This document shows positions 17,497 to 27,118 of a stretch of 64,000 bases of DNA, piece by piece (position 1 is the stretch's first letter; each line of letters begins with the position of its first letter). Source of the DNA: Terriglobales bacterium (GTDB lineage Bacteria > Acidobacteriota > Terriglobia > Terriglobales > Acidobacteriaceae). The translations under genes were made by a program, and so were the position numbers. The stretch covers positions 372,001 to 436,000 of the forward strand of contig JAICSO010000001.1 in the NCBI GenBank assembly GCA_025936825.1, written 5' to 3'. Below the pieces are notes generated by a model, which searched no databases, was not told the origin of the DNA, and saw nothing but the letters and a program-made list of their open reading frames with translations.

Positions 17497-19818
17497 ATGT
17501 CGGAAAAAATCGGGCGTTTCGAAATTGTCAGCCAACTCGCGCAGTCTCCCTTTGCCACGGTTTACAAGACCATGGACGTGGAGGCGCAGCAGATCGTTGC
17601 TCTCAAAGTCATTCACCTTGACAAGGTGTCGGACCGCGCGTCGCTGGCGAAGACAGTTTTCGAAGAAGCGGAACAAGCAAAATCTCTCAGCAGTCACAAC
17701 ATCGCAGGGCTTTATGGCACCGGAGACGAAGGGGACCTTCTGCTCGCGGCAGCAGAGTACATCCAGGGAAATTCGGTCGCGACCACGCTCGGGCGCAACG
17801 AAGGATTCTCCATCTGGGACCTGCAAGATATCGCTAGGCAAGTTTGCCAGGCACTCGACCACGCGCATGGGCACAAAGTCGTTCACCAGTCGCTCGAGCC
17901 GGCAAAGATCATGGTGCAGTGGGACGGGCTGGTGAAGGTGCTGGGGTTCGGCATTTCGAGCATGAATGCTGCGGCAGCGCCGTCCGACACCGTGCCGGAA
18001 GTGATGCACTATTTCTCGCCGGAGCAACTACGCGGCGAGGCTCTCGACCACCACTCTGCGATCTTCAGTCTTGGCGCAGTGCTGTACGAGATGGCGACGG
18101 AGCAGAAAGCGTTCGCCGGAAAAACGGCGGACGAAGTTCGCACCGCAATTCTCGAAGGAACTCCGCCGCTGCCCCACCGCTTGAAAGGAAATGTGAATCC
18201 CGCACTGAGCAACCTGATCATGAAGGCGCTGGCGAAGTCGCCGGACGAGCGCTTCCAGTCGGGGCAGGAGCTAGTTAAAGAACTCGAACAATGCAAGTCC
18301 ACTGGAGGACTGGCGGTGAAGCAGGCCGTGGTTGCGGCGGTGAAGGCACCCACCCGCGAGACGCCGAAGGCGAATGCAGCTGCCGCTGCGTCTGCCTTTG
18401 CAGGTGCGTCTAAGACGAATGCACCGGCTTCAATATCTCCGGGCCCAGCGAATGCTACTGCGACGCCTGGGCCCCCAAAGATCACAGCGTCCGCCGCGCC
18501 GGCAGTAGAAGAGAAACCGGCATTCTCGGTTGATCCGATGATGGCTGAGGCGTCGGACACGAGCACATCGCGAACCAGTTTCTCCGATGTCAGCGAGTTG
18601 CCTCCGCTGAAGGAAGTTCGAATTGTAGAGAAGACACCTGCTCCCGAAAGTAAGGCGGAAGAAGTTGCGCCTGATCCGGTGGCGGCCGTGGTCTTTCGAA
18701 AGAGCGCGCCAGAGAAACCGAAAGTTCAGGTTCAAGTTCGCGAGGCGGCGCAGAAAGCAGTCCAAGAAATTAAGAAGACGCCCCCAAAATTGTTTGTTTA
18801 TGGCGTTGGCGGCGCCGTCGCAGTGATTGGAATCCTGCTTGGTGGATTCAAGCTGTACAACTATTTCCAGGATCGCGGCTCAAGTGTCGAACCCGTGACC
18901 AGTGTTGTGCAGCCTGTGGCTCCGGTACAGAAGGCGCAGCAACCCGCACCGCAAGCCTCGCCGGAACAGCCGCAAGCTGCAGCGCCAGAAGCGCAGCAAC
19001 CAGAAGAGAGTGCTGAGGAAACGCAGCCCAGTGCACCGGCGGAGGCAGCCTCATCGACGAGGCCAAGGGCTCGAAAAGGCAGATCACGATCAGTTCCTAC
19101 GGTTGTGCCTGCGCAGCTAACAGTGAATTCAGTTCCTGAAGGCGCGGAGGTGAGCTTCGACGGTTCCGCGCTATGCCAGACGCCGTGCACGTTGACCGGA
19201 ATCGCTCCAGGACAACACTCGGTTTCTGCGACTAAGTCCGGGTTCTCGGCTGCAAATCGAACTCTATCGTTGGCCTCGGGCGCCAATTCCACTGTGTCGC
19301 TGGAAATGTCGCAGATTACGGCGATGGTTTCGGTTTCCAGTAATCCGTCGGGAGCTGCAATCGTGCTCGACGGCAAGGACACAGGGAAGCTCACGCCGTC
19401 GCGTCTCCTGCTGGAAAAACCGGGTAAACATTCGATCACCATTCGGCGTTACGGATATTTGGATTCCACCAACAATGTGAACATTGAATTGGGGCAGACT
19501 GCGACGCTGAATCAGGACTTGACGAAGCTCGGCAGCACCGACGAGATCAAGGCCGCTGGCGGAAAGTTCAAGAAGGTATTTGGACATGGGAATGACGGCT
19601 ACGGTATGGGCATTGTCAGTGTGAAGACACAGCCCAAAGGCGCGCAGATCATGGTGAACAACCGCGTGCTGGACAAGACTGCGCCGTTTGACTTCTATCT
19701 GAACCCGGGAACTTACGTGATTGATGTGACGATGTCGGGATATCGACCGCTGCACCGCGTGGTCAACATTCAGGAAGGCGAACGGCTCGCGATCGAAGAA
19801 AGTCTCTCGCCGGAATGA
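17497..19818 (+). CDS. Kinase-like (pseudokinase) transmembrane protein with three PEGA domains
   Basis: 773 residues. Residues 7-265 have the Hanks-type protein kinase fold: VALKVI with the beta-3 Lys37, SPEQL (174-178) at the APE position and SAIFSLGAVLYEMAT. The catalytic residues are replaced: the glycine loop reads LAQSPFATVYK, the HRDLKPxN loop reads HQSLEPAK (residues 130-137; catalytic Asp is Ser132) and DFG reads GFG (150-152; metal-binding Asp is Gly150). A disordered Ala/Pro linker (270-430), one membrane helix (about 433-453), a second Pro/Gln/Ala-rich linker and three PEGA beta domains outside the membrane (about 538-605, 608-676, 704-772) follow. It is therefore probably a signalling scaffold rather than an active kinase. 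The neighbouring receiver is not obviously linked. Confidence 0.88.
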   Translation: MSEKIGRFEIVSQLAQSPFATVYKTMDVEAQQIVALKVIHLDKVSDRASLAKTVFEEAEQAKSLSSHNIAGLYGTGDEGDLLLAAAEYIQGNSVATTLGRNEGFSIWDLQDIARQVCQALDHAHGHKVVHQSLEPAKIMVQWDGLVKVLGFGISSMNAAAAPSDTVPEVMHYFSPEQLRGEALDHHSAIFSLGAVLYEMATEQKAFAGKTADEVRTAILEGTPPLPHRLKGNVNPALSNLIMKALAKSPDERFQSGQELVKELEQCKSTGGLAVKQAVVAAVKAPTRETPKANAAAAASAFAGASKTNAPASISPGPANATATPGPPKITASAAPAVEEKPAFSVDPMMAEASDTSTSRTSFSDVSELPPLKEVRIVEKTPAPESKAEEVAPDPVAAVVFRKSAPEKPKVQVQVREAAQKAVQEIKKTPPKLFVYGVGGAVAVIGILLGGFKLYNYFQDRGSSVEPVTSVVQPVAPVQKAQQPAPQASPEQPQAAAPEAQQPEESAEETQPSAPAEAASSTRPRARKGRSRSVPTVVPAQLTVNSVPEGAEVSFDGSALCQTPCTLTGIAPGQHSVSATKSGFSAANRTLSLASGANSTVSLEMSQITAMVSVSSNPSGAAIVLDGKDTGKLTPSRLLLEKPGKHSITIRRYGYLDSTNNVNIELGQTATLNQDLTKLGSTDEIKAAGGKFKKVFGHGNDGYGMGIVSVKTQPKGAQIMVNNRVLDKTAPFDFYLNPGTYVIDVTMSGYRPLHRVVNIQEGERLAIEESLSPE

Positions 19819-19831
19819 TCGGGAAAGTTAA

Positions 19832-19855
19832 TAGGCCGCCAATACTGGCGGCCTA
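19832..19855. terminator. Hairpin between convergent genes
   Basis: TAGGCCGCCA (19832-19841) and TGGCGGCCTA (19846-19855) are perfect 10-base complements around a 4-base loop. The hairpin sits between two convergent stops. It lacks a T-tract on either strand, so it is at best a weak intrinsic terminator or a transcript-end stabiliser. Confidence 0.6.
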
Positions 19856-19909
19856 CCCTCCCCTTCAACTCTTCGCTTGAAATCAAACCACCGTTGGTGA
19901 TTCGCGCGC

Positions 19910-20293
19910 TTAGCGGCGCCAACGATAGTCGTCGTTGTCGCGCCGGTGATATCCGCGGAAAGCAGCCACGTATCCGTCGCGATAGCCGTCAGCGTAGCGC
20001 TCGCGATAGGCGCCGCGGTCCCCAAACTCTCTGCGGTAGCCGTGATCGGCCCAGCGGTACTGGCCGCGTGGATATGGCTGATAAGGCTTGCGGCTCCACT
20101 GGTCCTCGCGAGCTACTCGGGCGCCGTCCTGATAGCCAATCTGGTGGGCGTATTGCATGCCACGCATGTCATAGCCGTACCCACGGTCGTAACGATAATC
20201 GTCGCGATCATGGTCCCAATCCTGGGCAACCGCGAAGCTGGAACCAACCAGCACTGCCAAGCCGAGAGCTGCCATGCGAAATAGGTTCTTCAT
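19910..20293 (-). CDS. Small secreted Tyr/Arg/Asp-rich protein
   Basis: 127 residues: signal peptide [24 protein letters not shown], then a highly polar mature part rich in Tyr, Asp, Arg and Gly. It has repeated glycine-centred motifs of the type GY-x-DG ([31 protein letters not shown]). I recognise no enzymatic family; similar short secreted proteins are widespread in this phylum. The start is fixed by a perfect AGGAGG 5 bases before the ATG at 20293, which excludes longer upstream frames. Confidence 0.72.
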   Translation of the reverse strand: MKNLFRMAALGLAVLVGSSFAVAQDWDHDRDDYRYDRGYGYDMRGMQYAHQIGYQDGARVAREDQWSRKPYQPYPRGQYRWADHGYRREFGDRGAYRERYADGYRDGYVAAFRGYHRRDNDDYRWRR

Positions 20294-20471
20294 AGTTCCT
20301 CCTGTAGGGCGAGGCCGGCCAGCTTCCGTCGTCCCTGAGCTAATGGATAGAAACACCGCCAGCGGGCGAAAGTTGCGACGGGGAGTGGCGCCGCATTTCT
20401 GCACACCAGCGTGGGCGCGCGCCTCCATTTTCAGGAGCGGTGATAGACTTTGCTGTTTTGAAAGGAATGGT

Positions 20472-21320
20472 ATGCCGGTACAGCTAGTCGGAGTAGTGGG
20501 CGCGGGAACGATGGGAAACGGCATTGCGCACGTGTTTGCGCGCAGCGGATACCAGGTGGTTTTGTGCGATGTGGAACAGAGAATCCTCGATCGCGCGCTG
20601 GCCACGATCTCCGCCAATCTGGACCGCGAAGTCGCGAAGGGCAAGATCACCGCGGAAGACAAGACTGCAGCCGTCGCGAGGATCAATACCAGCGTTACGC
20701 GCGGTCCCTTAAGCGGATGCGATTTCATCGTGGAGGCGGCGTCAGAAAAATTTGAAATTAAATCGCAGTTGTTCCGCGAACTGGATCAGATTGGCAAGCC
20801 CGGCGTCATCCTTTCTTCGAACACATCTTCCATCTCGATCACCAAACTTGCAGCCGTCACGAAGAGGCCAGAGGACGTGATTGGCATGCACTTCTTCAAT
20901 CCAGTTCCGATGATGAAGCTGGTCGAAGTCGTACGCGGGCTCGCAACTTCGGACGCGACGTTTGAGACTGTTCGTGATCTTTCGGTGAAGTTGGGCAAGA
21001 CTCCCGTGGAAGTAAACGATGCGCCGGGATTCGTCTCCAACCGCGTGCTGATGCCACTGCTGAATGAGGCCATTTTCGCAGTGATGGAAGGCGTGGCGAC
21101 TCCTGAAGCGGTCGACGAGGTGTTCAAGCTAGGTATGGCGCATCCGATGGGCCCGCTTGCGCTGGCCGATTTCATCGGCCTTGATGTTTGCCTGGACATC
21201 ATGCGCGTGTTGCACAGCGGACTCGGCGATCCGAAATACCGGCCGTGCCCGCTGCTGATCAAAATGGTCGATGCCGGCAGGCTGGGCAAGAAATCGGGAC
21301 AGGGTTTCTATAAATATTGA
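20472..21320 (+). CDS. 3-hydroxybutyryl-CoA / 3-hydroxyacyl-CoA dehydrogenase
   Basis: NAD(P)-dependent oxidation of 3-hydroxyacyl-CoA (reversible reduction of acetoacetyl-CoA), cytosolic. The 282 residues have the N-terminal Rossmann motif [17 protein letters not shown], the substrate/cofactor segment [14 protein letters not shown], the catalytic His in [15 protein letters not shown], and the C-terminal helical domain [16 protein letters not shown] to GFYKY. This is the single-function length (about 282), not the FadB fusion. The start chosen is ATG 20472 with AAAGGA upstream; an in-frame extension to 20274 runs through the upstream intergenic region and is not protein-like. No thiolase or enoyl-CoA hydratase lies next to it. 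Confidence 0.92.
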   Translation: MPVQLVGVVGAGTMGNGIAHVFARSGYQVVLCDVEQRILDRALATISANLDREVAKGKITAEDKTAAVARINTSVTRGPLSGCDFIVEAASEKFEIKSQLFRELDQIGKPGVILSSNTSSISITKLAAVTKRPEDVIGMHFFNPVPMMKLVEVVRGLATSDATFETVRDLSVKLGKTPVEVNDAPGFVSNRVLMPLLNEAIFAVMEGVATPEAVDEVFKLGMAHPMGPLALADFIGLDVCLDIMRVLHSGLGDPKYRPCPLLIKMVDAGRLGKKSGQGFYKY

Positions 21321-21322
21321 GC

Positions 21323-21667
21323 ATGCGCGATCTTCCTTATTACGTTTTGGCACTTCTCCTAGGTCTCAGCGCCGGGTTCCTCGAGGTTCGCCTGGAAGAC
21401 CTGCTGGTGACGGCGTTGTTCGTGATGATCAGCACGATGGTGCTGGGGTATCTTCGTCCGCGGGCACCGTGGCGATGGACGCTCATCGTTGGCTTCTGTG
21501 TGCCACTTGTGCGGTTCTGGGCGTTTGCGTTTCGCGCTGAGCACGCCAGCCGCGCGCAGTTATGGGAATCAGGACTGGGTTTCCTGACCGGCATTGCAGG
21601 CGCCTATTGCGGCATGTTCACCCACAAAGTGATCCACGAATTGTTTCGTCCGGAGAGTCGGCAATAA
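21323..21667 (+). CDS. Small multi-pass membrane protein of unknown function
   Basis: 114 residues with three to four hydrophobic segments (YYVLALLLGLSAGFL; LLVTALFVMISTMVLGYL; WTLIVGFCVPLVRFWAFAF; FLTGIAGAYCGMFT) and a short polar tail. I do not recognise a family. ATG 21323 lies 2 bases after the dehydrogenase stop; a TTG at 21317 would overlap it. It is probably cotranscribed with the dehydrogenase. Confidence 0.55.
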   Translation: MRDLPYYVLALLLGLSAGFLEVRLEDLLVTALFVMISTMVLGYLRPRAPWRWTLIVGFCVPLVRFWAFAFRAEHASRAQLWESGLGFLTGIAGAYCGMFTHKVIHELFRPESRQ

Positions 21668-21749
21668 TTGCACGCGCGCCCTGCTCGAAGGTGCGGCTTA
21701 ACCGAAAAGTTACTCCCGTTTCCACAGTAGAAGAAGGTATGCTCCCCAC

Positions 21750-22553
21750 ATGGGTGTGTCTGTTTCGGTGCTGGCGAGTGGCAGCCGTGGGAACAGCACT
21801 GTCATTGAAAGTTCGCAAGCGCGCATACTGGTGGATGCGGGCATCTCCTGCCGCGAAACTTTCAAGCGGCTGAAGTCGATTGGATTCGACCCGCGCAGCC
21901 TCTCGGCCGTGGTCATTACGCACGAGCACTCGGATCACGTCAGCGGATTGGCCACCCTTTCGAAGAAACTCAACGTGCCGGTGTTCATGACCGGTGCGAC
22001 GCATCAGGCCTGGGCTCGATCGCTGCGAGATGAAGCTGGCGAACTGCCGAAGCTTCAAAAGCTGGAGATTTTCTCGGCGGGCCGGTGCTTCCAAATTGAC
22101 GACGTAACTGTTACTTCCTTCACCATCCCGCATGATGCCGCCGATCCGGTCGGCTTCACCTTTCGCGCCGAAGGCACGAAGATCGCCATTGCCACCGATT
22201 TAGGCTATGTGCCAGCCAGTGTTTGCGACCACTTGCGTAAGTGTGACGTGCTCATTATCGAGTCGAATCACGACCTCGAAATGTTACGGGTAGGGCCCTA
22301 TCCGTGGTCGGTGAAGCAAAGAGTCATGAGCCGGGTCGGGCACCTGTCCAACGAATCTCTCGCCCAATTTTTCGCCAGCGGCTATGATAAGAGCGCATCT
22401 TACATAGTATTGGCGCACCTGTCGGAGCAGAATAATCATCCGGAAGTGGCCCGTAAAGCGGCTGAGGACGCGTTGGGTCCGCAGCGCACGCTCATTGAAA
22501 ACCGGATCCTGCTCGCCGCCCAGGACGCGCCCGCGGAAACCATTCGGCTGTAG
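21750..22553 (+). CDS. MBL-fold metallohydrolase of the WalJ/YycJ type
   Basis: 267-residue beta-lactamase-fold hydrolase. The metal-binding motif is THEHSDH (H58, H60, D62, H63), followed by the downstream histidine in FTIPHDAADPVGF and the aspartate in IATDLGYVP. The N-terminal VSVLASGSRGNSTVI and the C-terminal LSNESLAQ plus VLAHLSEQNNHPE are typical of the WalJ/YycJ group, related to RNase-type MBL enzymes and thought to act as exonucleases. Cytosolic. It stands alone; no WalR/WalK genes are adjacent. Confidence 0.87.
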   Translation: MGVSVSVLASGSRGNSTVIESSQARILVDAGISCRETFKRLKSIGFDPRSLSAVVITHEHSDHVSGLATLSKKLNVPVFMTGATHQAWARSLRDEAGELPKLQKLEIFSAGRCFQIDDVTVTSFTIPHDAADPVGFTFRAEGTKIAIATDLGYVPASVCDHLRKCDVLIIESNHDLEMLRVGPYPWSVKQRVMSRVGHLSNESLAQFFASGYDKSASYIVLAHLSEQNNHPEVARKAAEDALGPQRTLIENRILLAAQDAPAETIRL

Positions 22554-22566
22554 GGAACTGAAGAAA

Positions 22567-22640
22567 TTGAATCATTGAATCATCGGATCAATTGCGTCAT
22601 TGAAAACGATGCGTGCGAGCGTGCTTTTCAATGATTCAAT
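22567..22640. repeat. ATTGAATCATTGAA-type hairpin repeat
   Basis: The words ATTGAATC and ATTGAAAA recur. ATTGCGTCATTGAAAA (22592-22607) and TTTTCAATGATTCAAT (22625-22640) are complementary except for two positions, giving a 16-base stem with a 17-base loop. Further TCAATTCCT words continue to the next gene start. It follows the WalJ-type gene and may end its transcript. Confidence 0.6.
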
Positions 22641-22669
22641 TCCTCAATGAGTCAAGGATTCAATTCCTT

Positions 22670-23110
22670 ATGAGCGCGTGCGTTGATCCTGTTCTGGGCA
22701 AAATTCTAGCTGGGTGGCGCTATGACATCTCCGGGCTGGCTCCGGAGATGCGCGGCGCCTACGAAGCCCATTTCGCCGAGTGCGAGCGCTGCCGCTCGCG
22801 CCGGACGTTGCATCGCACCATTGACGTGTCGCTCATTGTGCTGGCATCGGTTTCCGCGGGAGTGTTTCTGCTCGCGTTCGGCGTGATCCATCACTTCGCA
22901 CCGCGACATACGCTCATACTCGAGTTAGTGGCTTTGGGTGGCTTCGGACTCTCTGCGTTGATTTGGCTGATCGTCGCCGTGGCGACTCCGGCGCCAATGA
23001 CGGTAGTGGACGTCGCGAGATTAGGTGCGCGGCACGTGCATGATCGGCTGCCCGAAGAAATTCGCCAGAGGTTGCCCGAAGAGTTGCGGATGAAGCTGAC
23101 AGGGTCGTAG
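22670..23110 (+). CDS. Small membrane protein with zf-HC2-like N-terminus
   Basis: 146 residues. The N-terminal cytosolic part has Y-x-A-H-F-A-E-C-E-R-C (H-x3-C-x2-C), the pattern of anti-sigma-type zinc-binding domains. Two membrane helices follow (about 46-68 and 76-98), then an amphipathic tail with paired RLPEE repeats (DRLPEEIRQRLPEELRMKL). It may be an anti-sigma-like or membrane-sensing protein, but no sigma factor is next to it and the zinc motif is short. Start at ATG 22670 excludes the repeat upstream. Confidence 0.5.
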   Translation: MSACVDPVLGKILAGWRYDISGLAPEMRGAYEAHFAECERCRSRRTLHRTIDVSLIVLASVSAGVFLLAFGVIHHFAPRHTLILELVALGGFGLSALIWLIVAVATPAPMTVVDVARLGARHVHDRLPEEIRQRLPEELRMKLTGS

Positions 23111-23429
23111 CCACAAGCTGTCCCCGACTCCGGACCGAATGAGCCTTTGCAAACCCCTCAACCCGTAAGCTGAACCGCTTGATCTTTCCTTAAAAGCATC
23201 GCATCCACGCTGAAGTTCACGATTACGCTGCTTGTATCTTGCTAGCGATGGGTGTGTTCATGTCCGGATGACAAATGTCAGCCACCCTCGTTGACGATCT
23301 GCACTTCCCGATTTTTCCTCGTACGACCATGCTGGTTGTGGTTGTTGGGAAAACGTTTATGTTCTATGCTGGATGCCTGCTCCCCAGGCTGCTTTCTGAA
23401 CGTACTCTGAGCTTTCCCGGAGTTCGACC
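23111..23429. other. 319-bp intergenic region ahead of the exporter operon
   Basis: This region should hold the promoter of the four-gene exporter operon. I see no coding frame, RNA gene or clear palindrome, and no confident -35/-10 pair. Confidence 0.4.
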
Positions 23430-24587
23430 ATGACTTTGACTCGTTTTGTCCGTAAGAACGCGTTTCGCAATCTTAAGCGCACTTTTCTGACCATCGGCAG
23501 CATCGCGCTTTCGCTCCTGCTGCTGTCGTTCCTCATGTCCATCTGGAGGGCGTTCTACTCCAATGATTTGCGATCGGAACAGTCTCAGATGCGGCTTATT
23601 GTGCGTCATAAGGTGTCCCTGACCAATCTCCTTCCAATTTCTTATCGGGATAAAATCCGCACTGTTCCGGGCGTGACCCACGTTGTCCCTTTCAATTGGT
23701 TTAACGGCGTCTATAAGGACAACAAGCCTGAGAATTTCTTCGCGCGTTTTGGGGTCGATCCTACCGAGTTCTTTGACGTCTACACGGAACTCAAAATCCC
23801 GAGCGACCAGTTGGAGGCTTGGAAGAAGGACCGGGCCGGATGTGTTGCAGACGAGTCCCTGGCCAAGAAGTATGGCTGGAAGGTCGGTGATCGCATTGTG
23901 ATTCAAGGCGACATCTATCCCATTCGCCTGGAATTGACCCTGCGAGGAATTTTCAAGTCGGATCCGGCTAACAATTCTCTTTACTTCAATTGGAAATATG
24001 TGGAAGAAGGCGTTTCGTTCGCGAAGGATCACGCCGGTCTCTTCGGTGTAATGGTCGATTCCCCCCAAGACGTCGGCAAGGTGTCGAAAGGGATTGATGA
24101 GGCCTTCGCGAATGCGCCGGAGCCCACCAAGACCGAGACTGAGAAGCAATTTGGCCTCGACTTCATCGCCCAATTGGGCAATGTGAAGGCATTCATCCTG
24201 ATTATTTCGCTGGCAGCCGTTTTTACCATTCTGCTGGTCGCGGGCAACACGATGGCGATGTCCATTCGTGAGCGGATTCGCGAAGTGGCGGTACTCAAAA
24301 CCCTGGGCTTTCGACGCGAGATGATCCTTGGATTGTTTGTCGGCGAAGCGGTAGCCATCTCCGCGGCTGCCGGAGTTTTCGGCGTTCTAGTTGCCAAGTT
24401 GTTACTGGTTGGCGCTTCTCACGCTCCACAGGTTGGAAATCTTTTCGCCTTTGCCTCGCATGAGTGGTTATTCACTGCGCCACTATCGGTAGGCGTGGCG
24501 ATTCTGGCTGGCCTCCTGAGTTCAGCGATTCCGGCCTATCTTGCATCACGTACCGGCATAGTCGAAGGGTTGCGTCACATCGGGTAA
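23430..24587 (+). CDS. ABC transporter permease (FtsX/MacB type), first of a pair
   Basis: 385 residues: one N-terminal helix after TRFVRKNAFRNLKRTFLTIGSI, a large extracytoplasmic MacB-type domain (about 45-250) and three C-terminal helices (about 252-275, 300-330, 350-375), the standard MacB/FtsX layout. It starts at ATG 23430 behind a GGAG, and is followed 11 bases later by a second permease, then a HlyD-type adaptor and an ATPase. Together they form an exporter like DevBCA or MacAB with separate ATPase, moving a substrate (peptide, lipid or lipoprotein; not determinable) across the inner membrane. Confidence 0.85.
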   Translation: MTLTRFVRKNAFRNLKRTFLTIGSIALSLLLLSFLMSIWRAFYSNDLRSEQSQMRLIVRHKVSLTNLLPISYRDKIRTVPGVTHVVPFNWFNGVYKDNKPENFFARFGVDPTEFFDVYTELKIPSDQLEAWKKDRAGCVADESLAKKYGWKVGDRIVIQGDIYPIRLELTLRGIFKSDPANNSLYFNWKYVEEGVSFAKDHAGLFGVMVDSPQDVGKVSKGIDEAFANAPEPTKTETEKQFGLDFIAQLGNVKAFILIISLAAVFTILLVAGNTMAMSIRERIREVAVLKTLGFRREMILGLFVGEAVAISAAAGVFGVLVAKLLLVGASHAPQVGNLFAFASHEWLFTAPLSVGVAILAGLLSSAIPAYLASRTGIVEGLRHIG

Positions 24588-24598
24588 AGGAAATCATC

Positions 24599-25765
24599 AT
24601 GGCGATTCCGATCACTTACAACATCCGCAACATGATTCTCCGGAGAGGCCTCACGGTTATGACCGCTTTGGGCATCGGCCTGACCGTCACCACCGCCGTC
24701 TTCCTGATGATGCTTCTGGCAGGGTTGAAGAAAGCTTTTGTCTCCAGTGGCGATCCCTTGAATGTGCTGGTTGTGCGCAAAGGGTCCACCTCGGAACTAG
24801 TGGGAGGTTTTGCGAAAGACAAGCTTCCCATCCTGCGCACGTTGCCCGGGATCGCTCTTGATAGTCATGGCCAGCCTATGGTTTCCGGCGAGTGGGTGGT
24901 GCTTGTTGCTTTGCCCCGCAAGAACGGCTCCGGCAACGTCAACGTGACGCTTCGTGGCATGGAACAGGACGGAATTGAGTTGCGCACGAGGCATGCCAAG
25001 TTGCTGGATGGTCGTTGGTTTCAGCCTGGGCAAGCCGAGGTCGTAGTTAGCAAGTCCGTTCAAGGCCGCTATTCGCATACCAATGTGGGAGACATTATCG
25101 ATTTTGGAAAGGGCCCATGGAAGGTTGTGGGCACTTTCGATGGCGGTGGCTCGTCCTACGACTCGGAGATCTGGGCCGACGTGAACCAGGTGGCTAATCA
25201 ATTTAACCGTCAGAATGCCATTGGCAACGTTTACCTTCGTGCAACTGATCCTGTTGCTGCCCAGGCGCTGAAGCACCGCGTCTCCGACGATCAGCAGCTC
25301 CAGTTGGAAGGTGCGCTCGAAACCGAGTACTGGGATAAGCAGACCAGCAGCGGGGGCGGAATTAAAGTGATGGGCTGGATCGTTGGATTCACCATGGCGA
25401 TCGGCTCCATCTTTGCGGCAGCTAATACCATGTATGCCGCGGTTGCCTATCGCTCACGCGAAATTGCGACCCTGCGCGTCATCGGCTTCCGTCGCGGCAG
25501 CATCCTCACCTCGTTCGTATTTGAGTCTGTGTTGCTGGCTTTGCTGGGAGCCATCGTTGGCATCGTCCTTATGTTGCCGTTTAACGGCATGAGCACGTCC
25601 ACATCGAATCAGGCGACGTTCAGTGAAGTTGTTTTCAAAATGCAACTAACGTTTCCGGTGATTGGTTGGGCGGTCGTTTTCGCCGTGGTGATGGGATTGA
25701 TCGGCGGCGTGGCTCCCGCGTGGAGCGCCGCGCGCCGCGATATTTTGGCAGCACTGAGAGACTAG
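24599..25765 (+). CDS. ABC transporter permease (FtsX/MacB type), second of a pair
   Basis: 388 residues starting IPITYNIRNMILRRGLTVMTALGIGLTV, with an N-terminal membrane helix, periplasmic domain (about 45-265) and three C-terminal helices (AIGSIFAAANTMYAAVAYRSREIATLRVIGF is the typical FtsX segment). Start ATG 24599 is chosen because AAGGAA precedes it; longer frames to 24464 overlap the previous gene. Permease one and two probably form a heterodimer with the ATPase at 27115. Confidence 0.85.
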   Translation: MAIPITYNIRNMILRRGLTVMTALGIGLTVTTAVFLMMLLAGLKKAFVSSGDPLNVLVVRKGSTSELVGGFAKDKLPILRTLPGIALDSHGQPMVSGEWVVLVALPRKNGSGNVNVTLRGMEQDGIELRTRHAKLLDGRWFQPGQAEVVVSKSVQGRYSHTNVGDIIDFGKGPWKVVGTFDGGGSSYDSEIWADVNQVANQFNRQNAIGNVYLRATDPVAAQALKHRVSDDQQLQLEGALETEYWDKQTSSGGGIKVMGWIVGFTMAIGSIFAAANTMYAAVAYRSREIATLRVIGFRRGSILTSFVFESVLLALLGAIVGIVLMLPFNGMSTSTSNQATFSEVVFKMQLTFPVIGWAVVFAVVMGLIGGVAPAWSAARRDILAALRD

Positions 25766-25771
25766 GAACTC

Positions 25772-27118
25772 ATGTCTACAGATACCAAACATAAAGACCT
25801 CGCGGGCCTGCGAATTGATCGCGCAGCGCTCGAGGAAGAATCAACAGGTTCCAGGTGGGCGCAGGTTTACATCGTCGGCGGCATCGTCATCATCGTGTTG
25901 CTTGGCCTCGGAACGTTGGCGTACCGGTACATCTTTGCTCCCGCGCCCGAGGTTGAGGTGGTTCGTGCCACGGCTCAAGGCAGCACGGTCGCCGGAAGCG
26001 TGGTGCTGACTGCCACTGGCTACATCGTTCCACATCACAAGATCAACGTGAACTCGAAGGTCACTGGCCGCGTGAAGTGGATTGGCGTCGAAAAAGGTGA
26101 CAAGGTGAAAGAAGGCCAGGTACTGGTTCGCCTGGAAGACGAGGAGTTTCGCGCGCAGTACAACCAGGCTCGCGGCGCTGCGGATGCGGCACGTGCATTC
26201 TACGAAGAACTGCAACACGGCTCGCGCCCTGAGGAAGTTGCCCAAGCGCAGCACAACCTCGACGAAGCTAGGGCTACTGTCGCCAATGACAAGATCACGC
26301 TCGAGCGCAACCGCAACCTGTTTGCTCAAGGGGTGGTTTCGAAGCAGGTATTGGACGACGCGACTGCGCGCTACGAATCGGACCAGCAGCGGGCGAATTC
26401 GCTGGAGAAAGGTTTCCAACTCTCCAAGATTGGACCACGACCGGAAGAGATCGCCCGCGCGAAAGGTCAACTGGAACAGGCGGAGGGACAAGCCGCCTAT
26501 GCGAAATCGCTGCTCGATGCCACGGTAATCCGCGCTCCCGTCACGGGCACCATCCTGGAGCGCACGGCGGAAAAAGGGGAACTGATTATTGCGCAGTTGA
26601 CAGCGGGGTCGGTAGTTTCGCTTGCCGACCTGAACGATATTCAGGCCGATCTCGACATCGCACAGGACGATTTTGCGAAGTTGACGCCGCACCAGAAGGC
26701 AGTTGTGAACGTCGACGCGTTTCCTGACCTGAAGTGGGACGGTGTGATCGCCGAAGTCTCTCCGGAAGCAAATCGGCAGAAGGCAACGGTGGAGGTTAAG
26801 GTCCAGATTCTGAATCCTGACCCCCACCTCCGCCCTGAAATGAACACCACGGTTCATTTTCTCGCCGACGACAACAAAGCCACCACGCAGCCGGCCGTTG
26901 GCGCCCTCGTTCCCACCTCGGCGATTCATGATGCCGACGGCAAGAAGTTTGTCTTCATTGCCTTTGAAGACAAGGCCATGAAACGCGAAGTGAAGGTCCT
27001 CTCGCAGCGCAGCTCCGGAGTGTTGGTGAGCGGACTCAATGGCGGTGAAGATGTCATCACCACCGCACCCGACAATTTGAAAGACGGTGACAAAATCAAG
27101 GTTAAGGGACAGTCATGA
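25772..27118 (+). CDS. HlyD/MacA-type efflux adaptor (membrane fusion protein)
   Basis: 448 residues. A cytoplasmic N-terminal segment leads to one membrane helix (about 29-51, [20 protein letters not shown]). The periplasmic part has a biotinyl-lipoyl half ([32 protein letters not shown]), a long coiled-coil hairpin (about 120-240, Gln/Ala/Arg-rich), the second lipoyl half ([23 protein letters not shown]), and a beta-barrel domain. It links the inner-membrane permeases to an outer-membrane channel. The stop overlaps the next ATG by 4 bases (ATGA), so translation is coupled to the ATPase. Confidence 0.9.
   Translation: MSTDTKHKDLAGLRIDRAALEEESTGSRWAQVYIVGGIVIIVLLGLGTLAYRYIFAPAPEVEVVRATAQGSTVAGSVVLTATGYIVPHHKINVNSKVTGRVKWIGVEKGDKVKEGQVLVRLEDEEFRAQYNQARGAADAARAFYEELQHGSRPEEVAQAQHNLDEARATVANDKITLERNRNLFAQGVVSKQVLDDATARYESDQQRANSLEKGFQLSKIGPRPEEIARAKGQLEQAEGQAAYAKSLLDATVIRAPVTGTILERTAEKGELIIAQLTAGSVVSLADLNDIQADLDIAQDDFAKLTPHQKAVVNVDAFPDLKWDGVIAEVSPEANRQKATVEVKVQILNPDPHLRPEMNTTVHFLADDNKATTQPAVGALVPTSAIHDADGKKFVFIAFEDKAMKREVKVLSQRSSGVLVSGLNGGEDVITTAPDNLKDGDKIKVKGQS

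Noticed and set aside
20274-20471. N-terminal extension of the hydroxyacyl-CoA dehydrogenase
   Set aside because: It covers the intergenic region and lacks family similarity; ATG 20472 has its own Shine-Dalgarno and begins the Rossmann strand.
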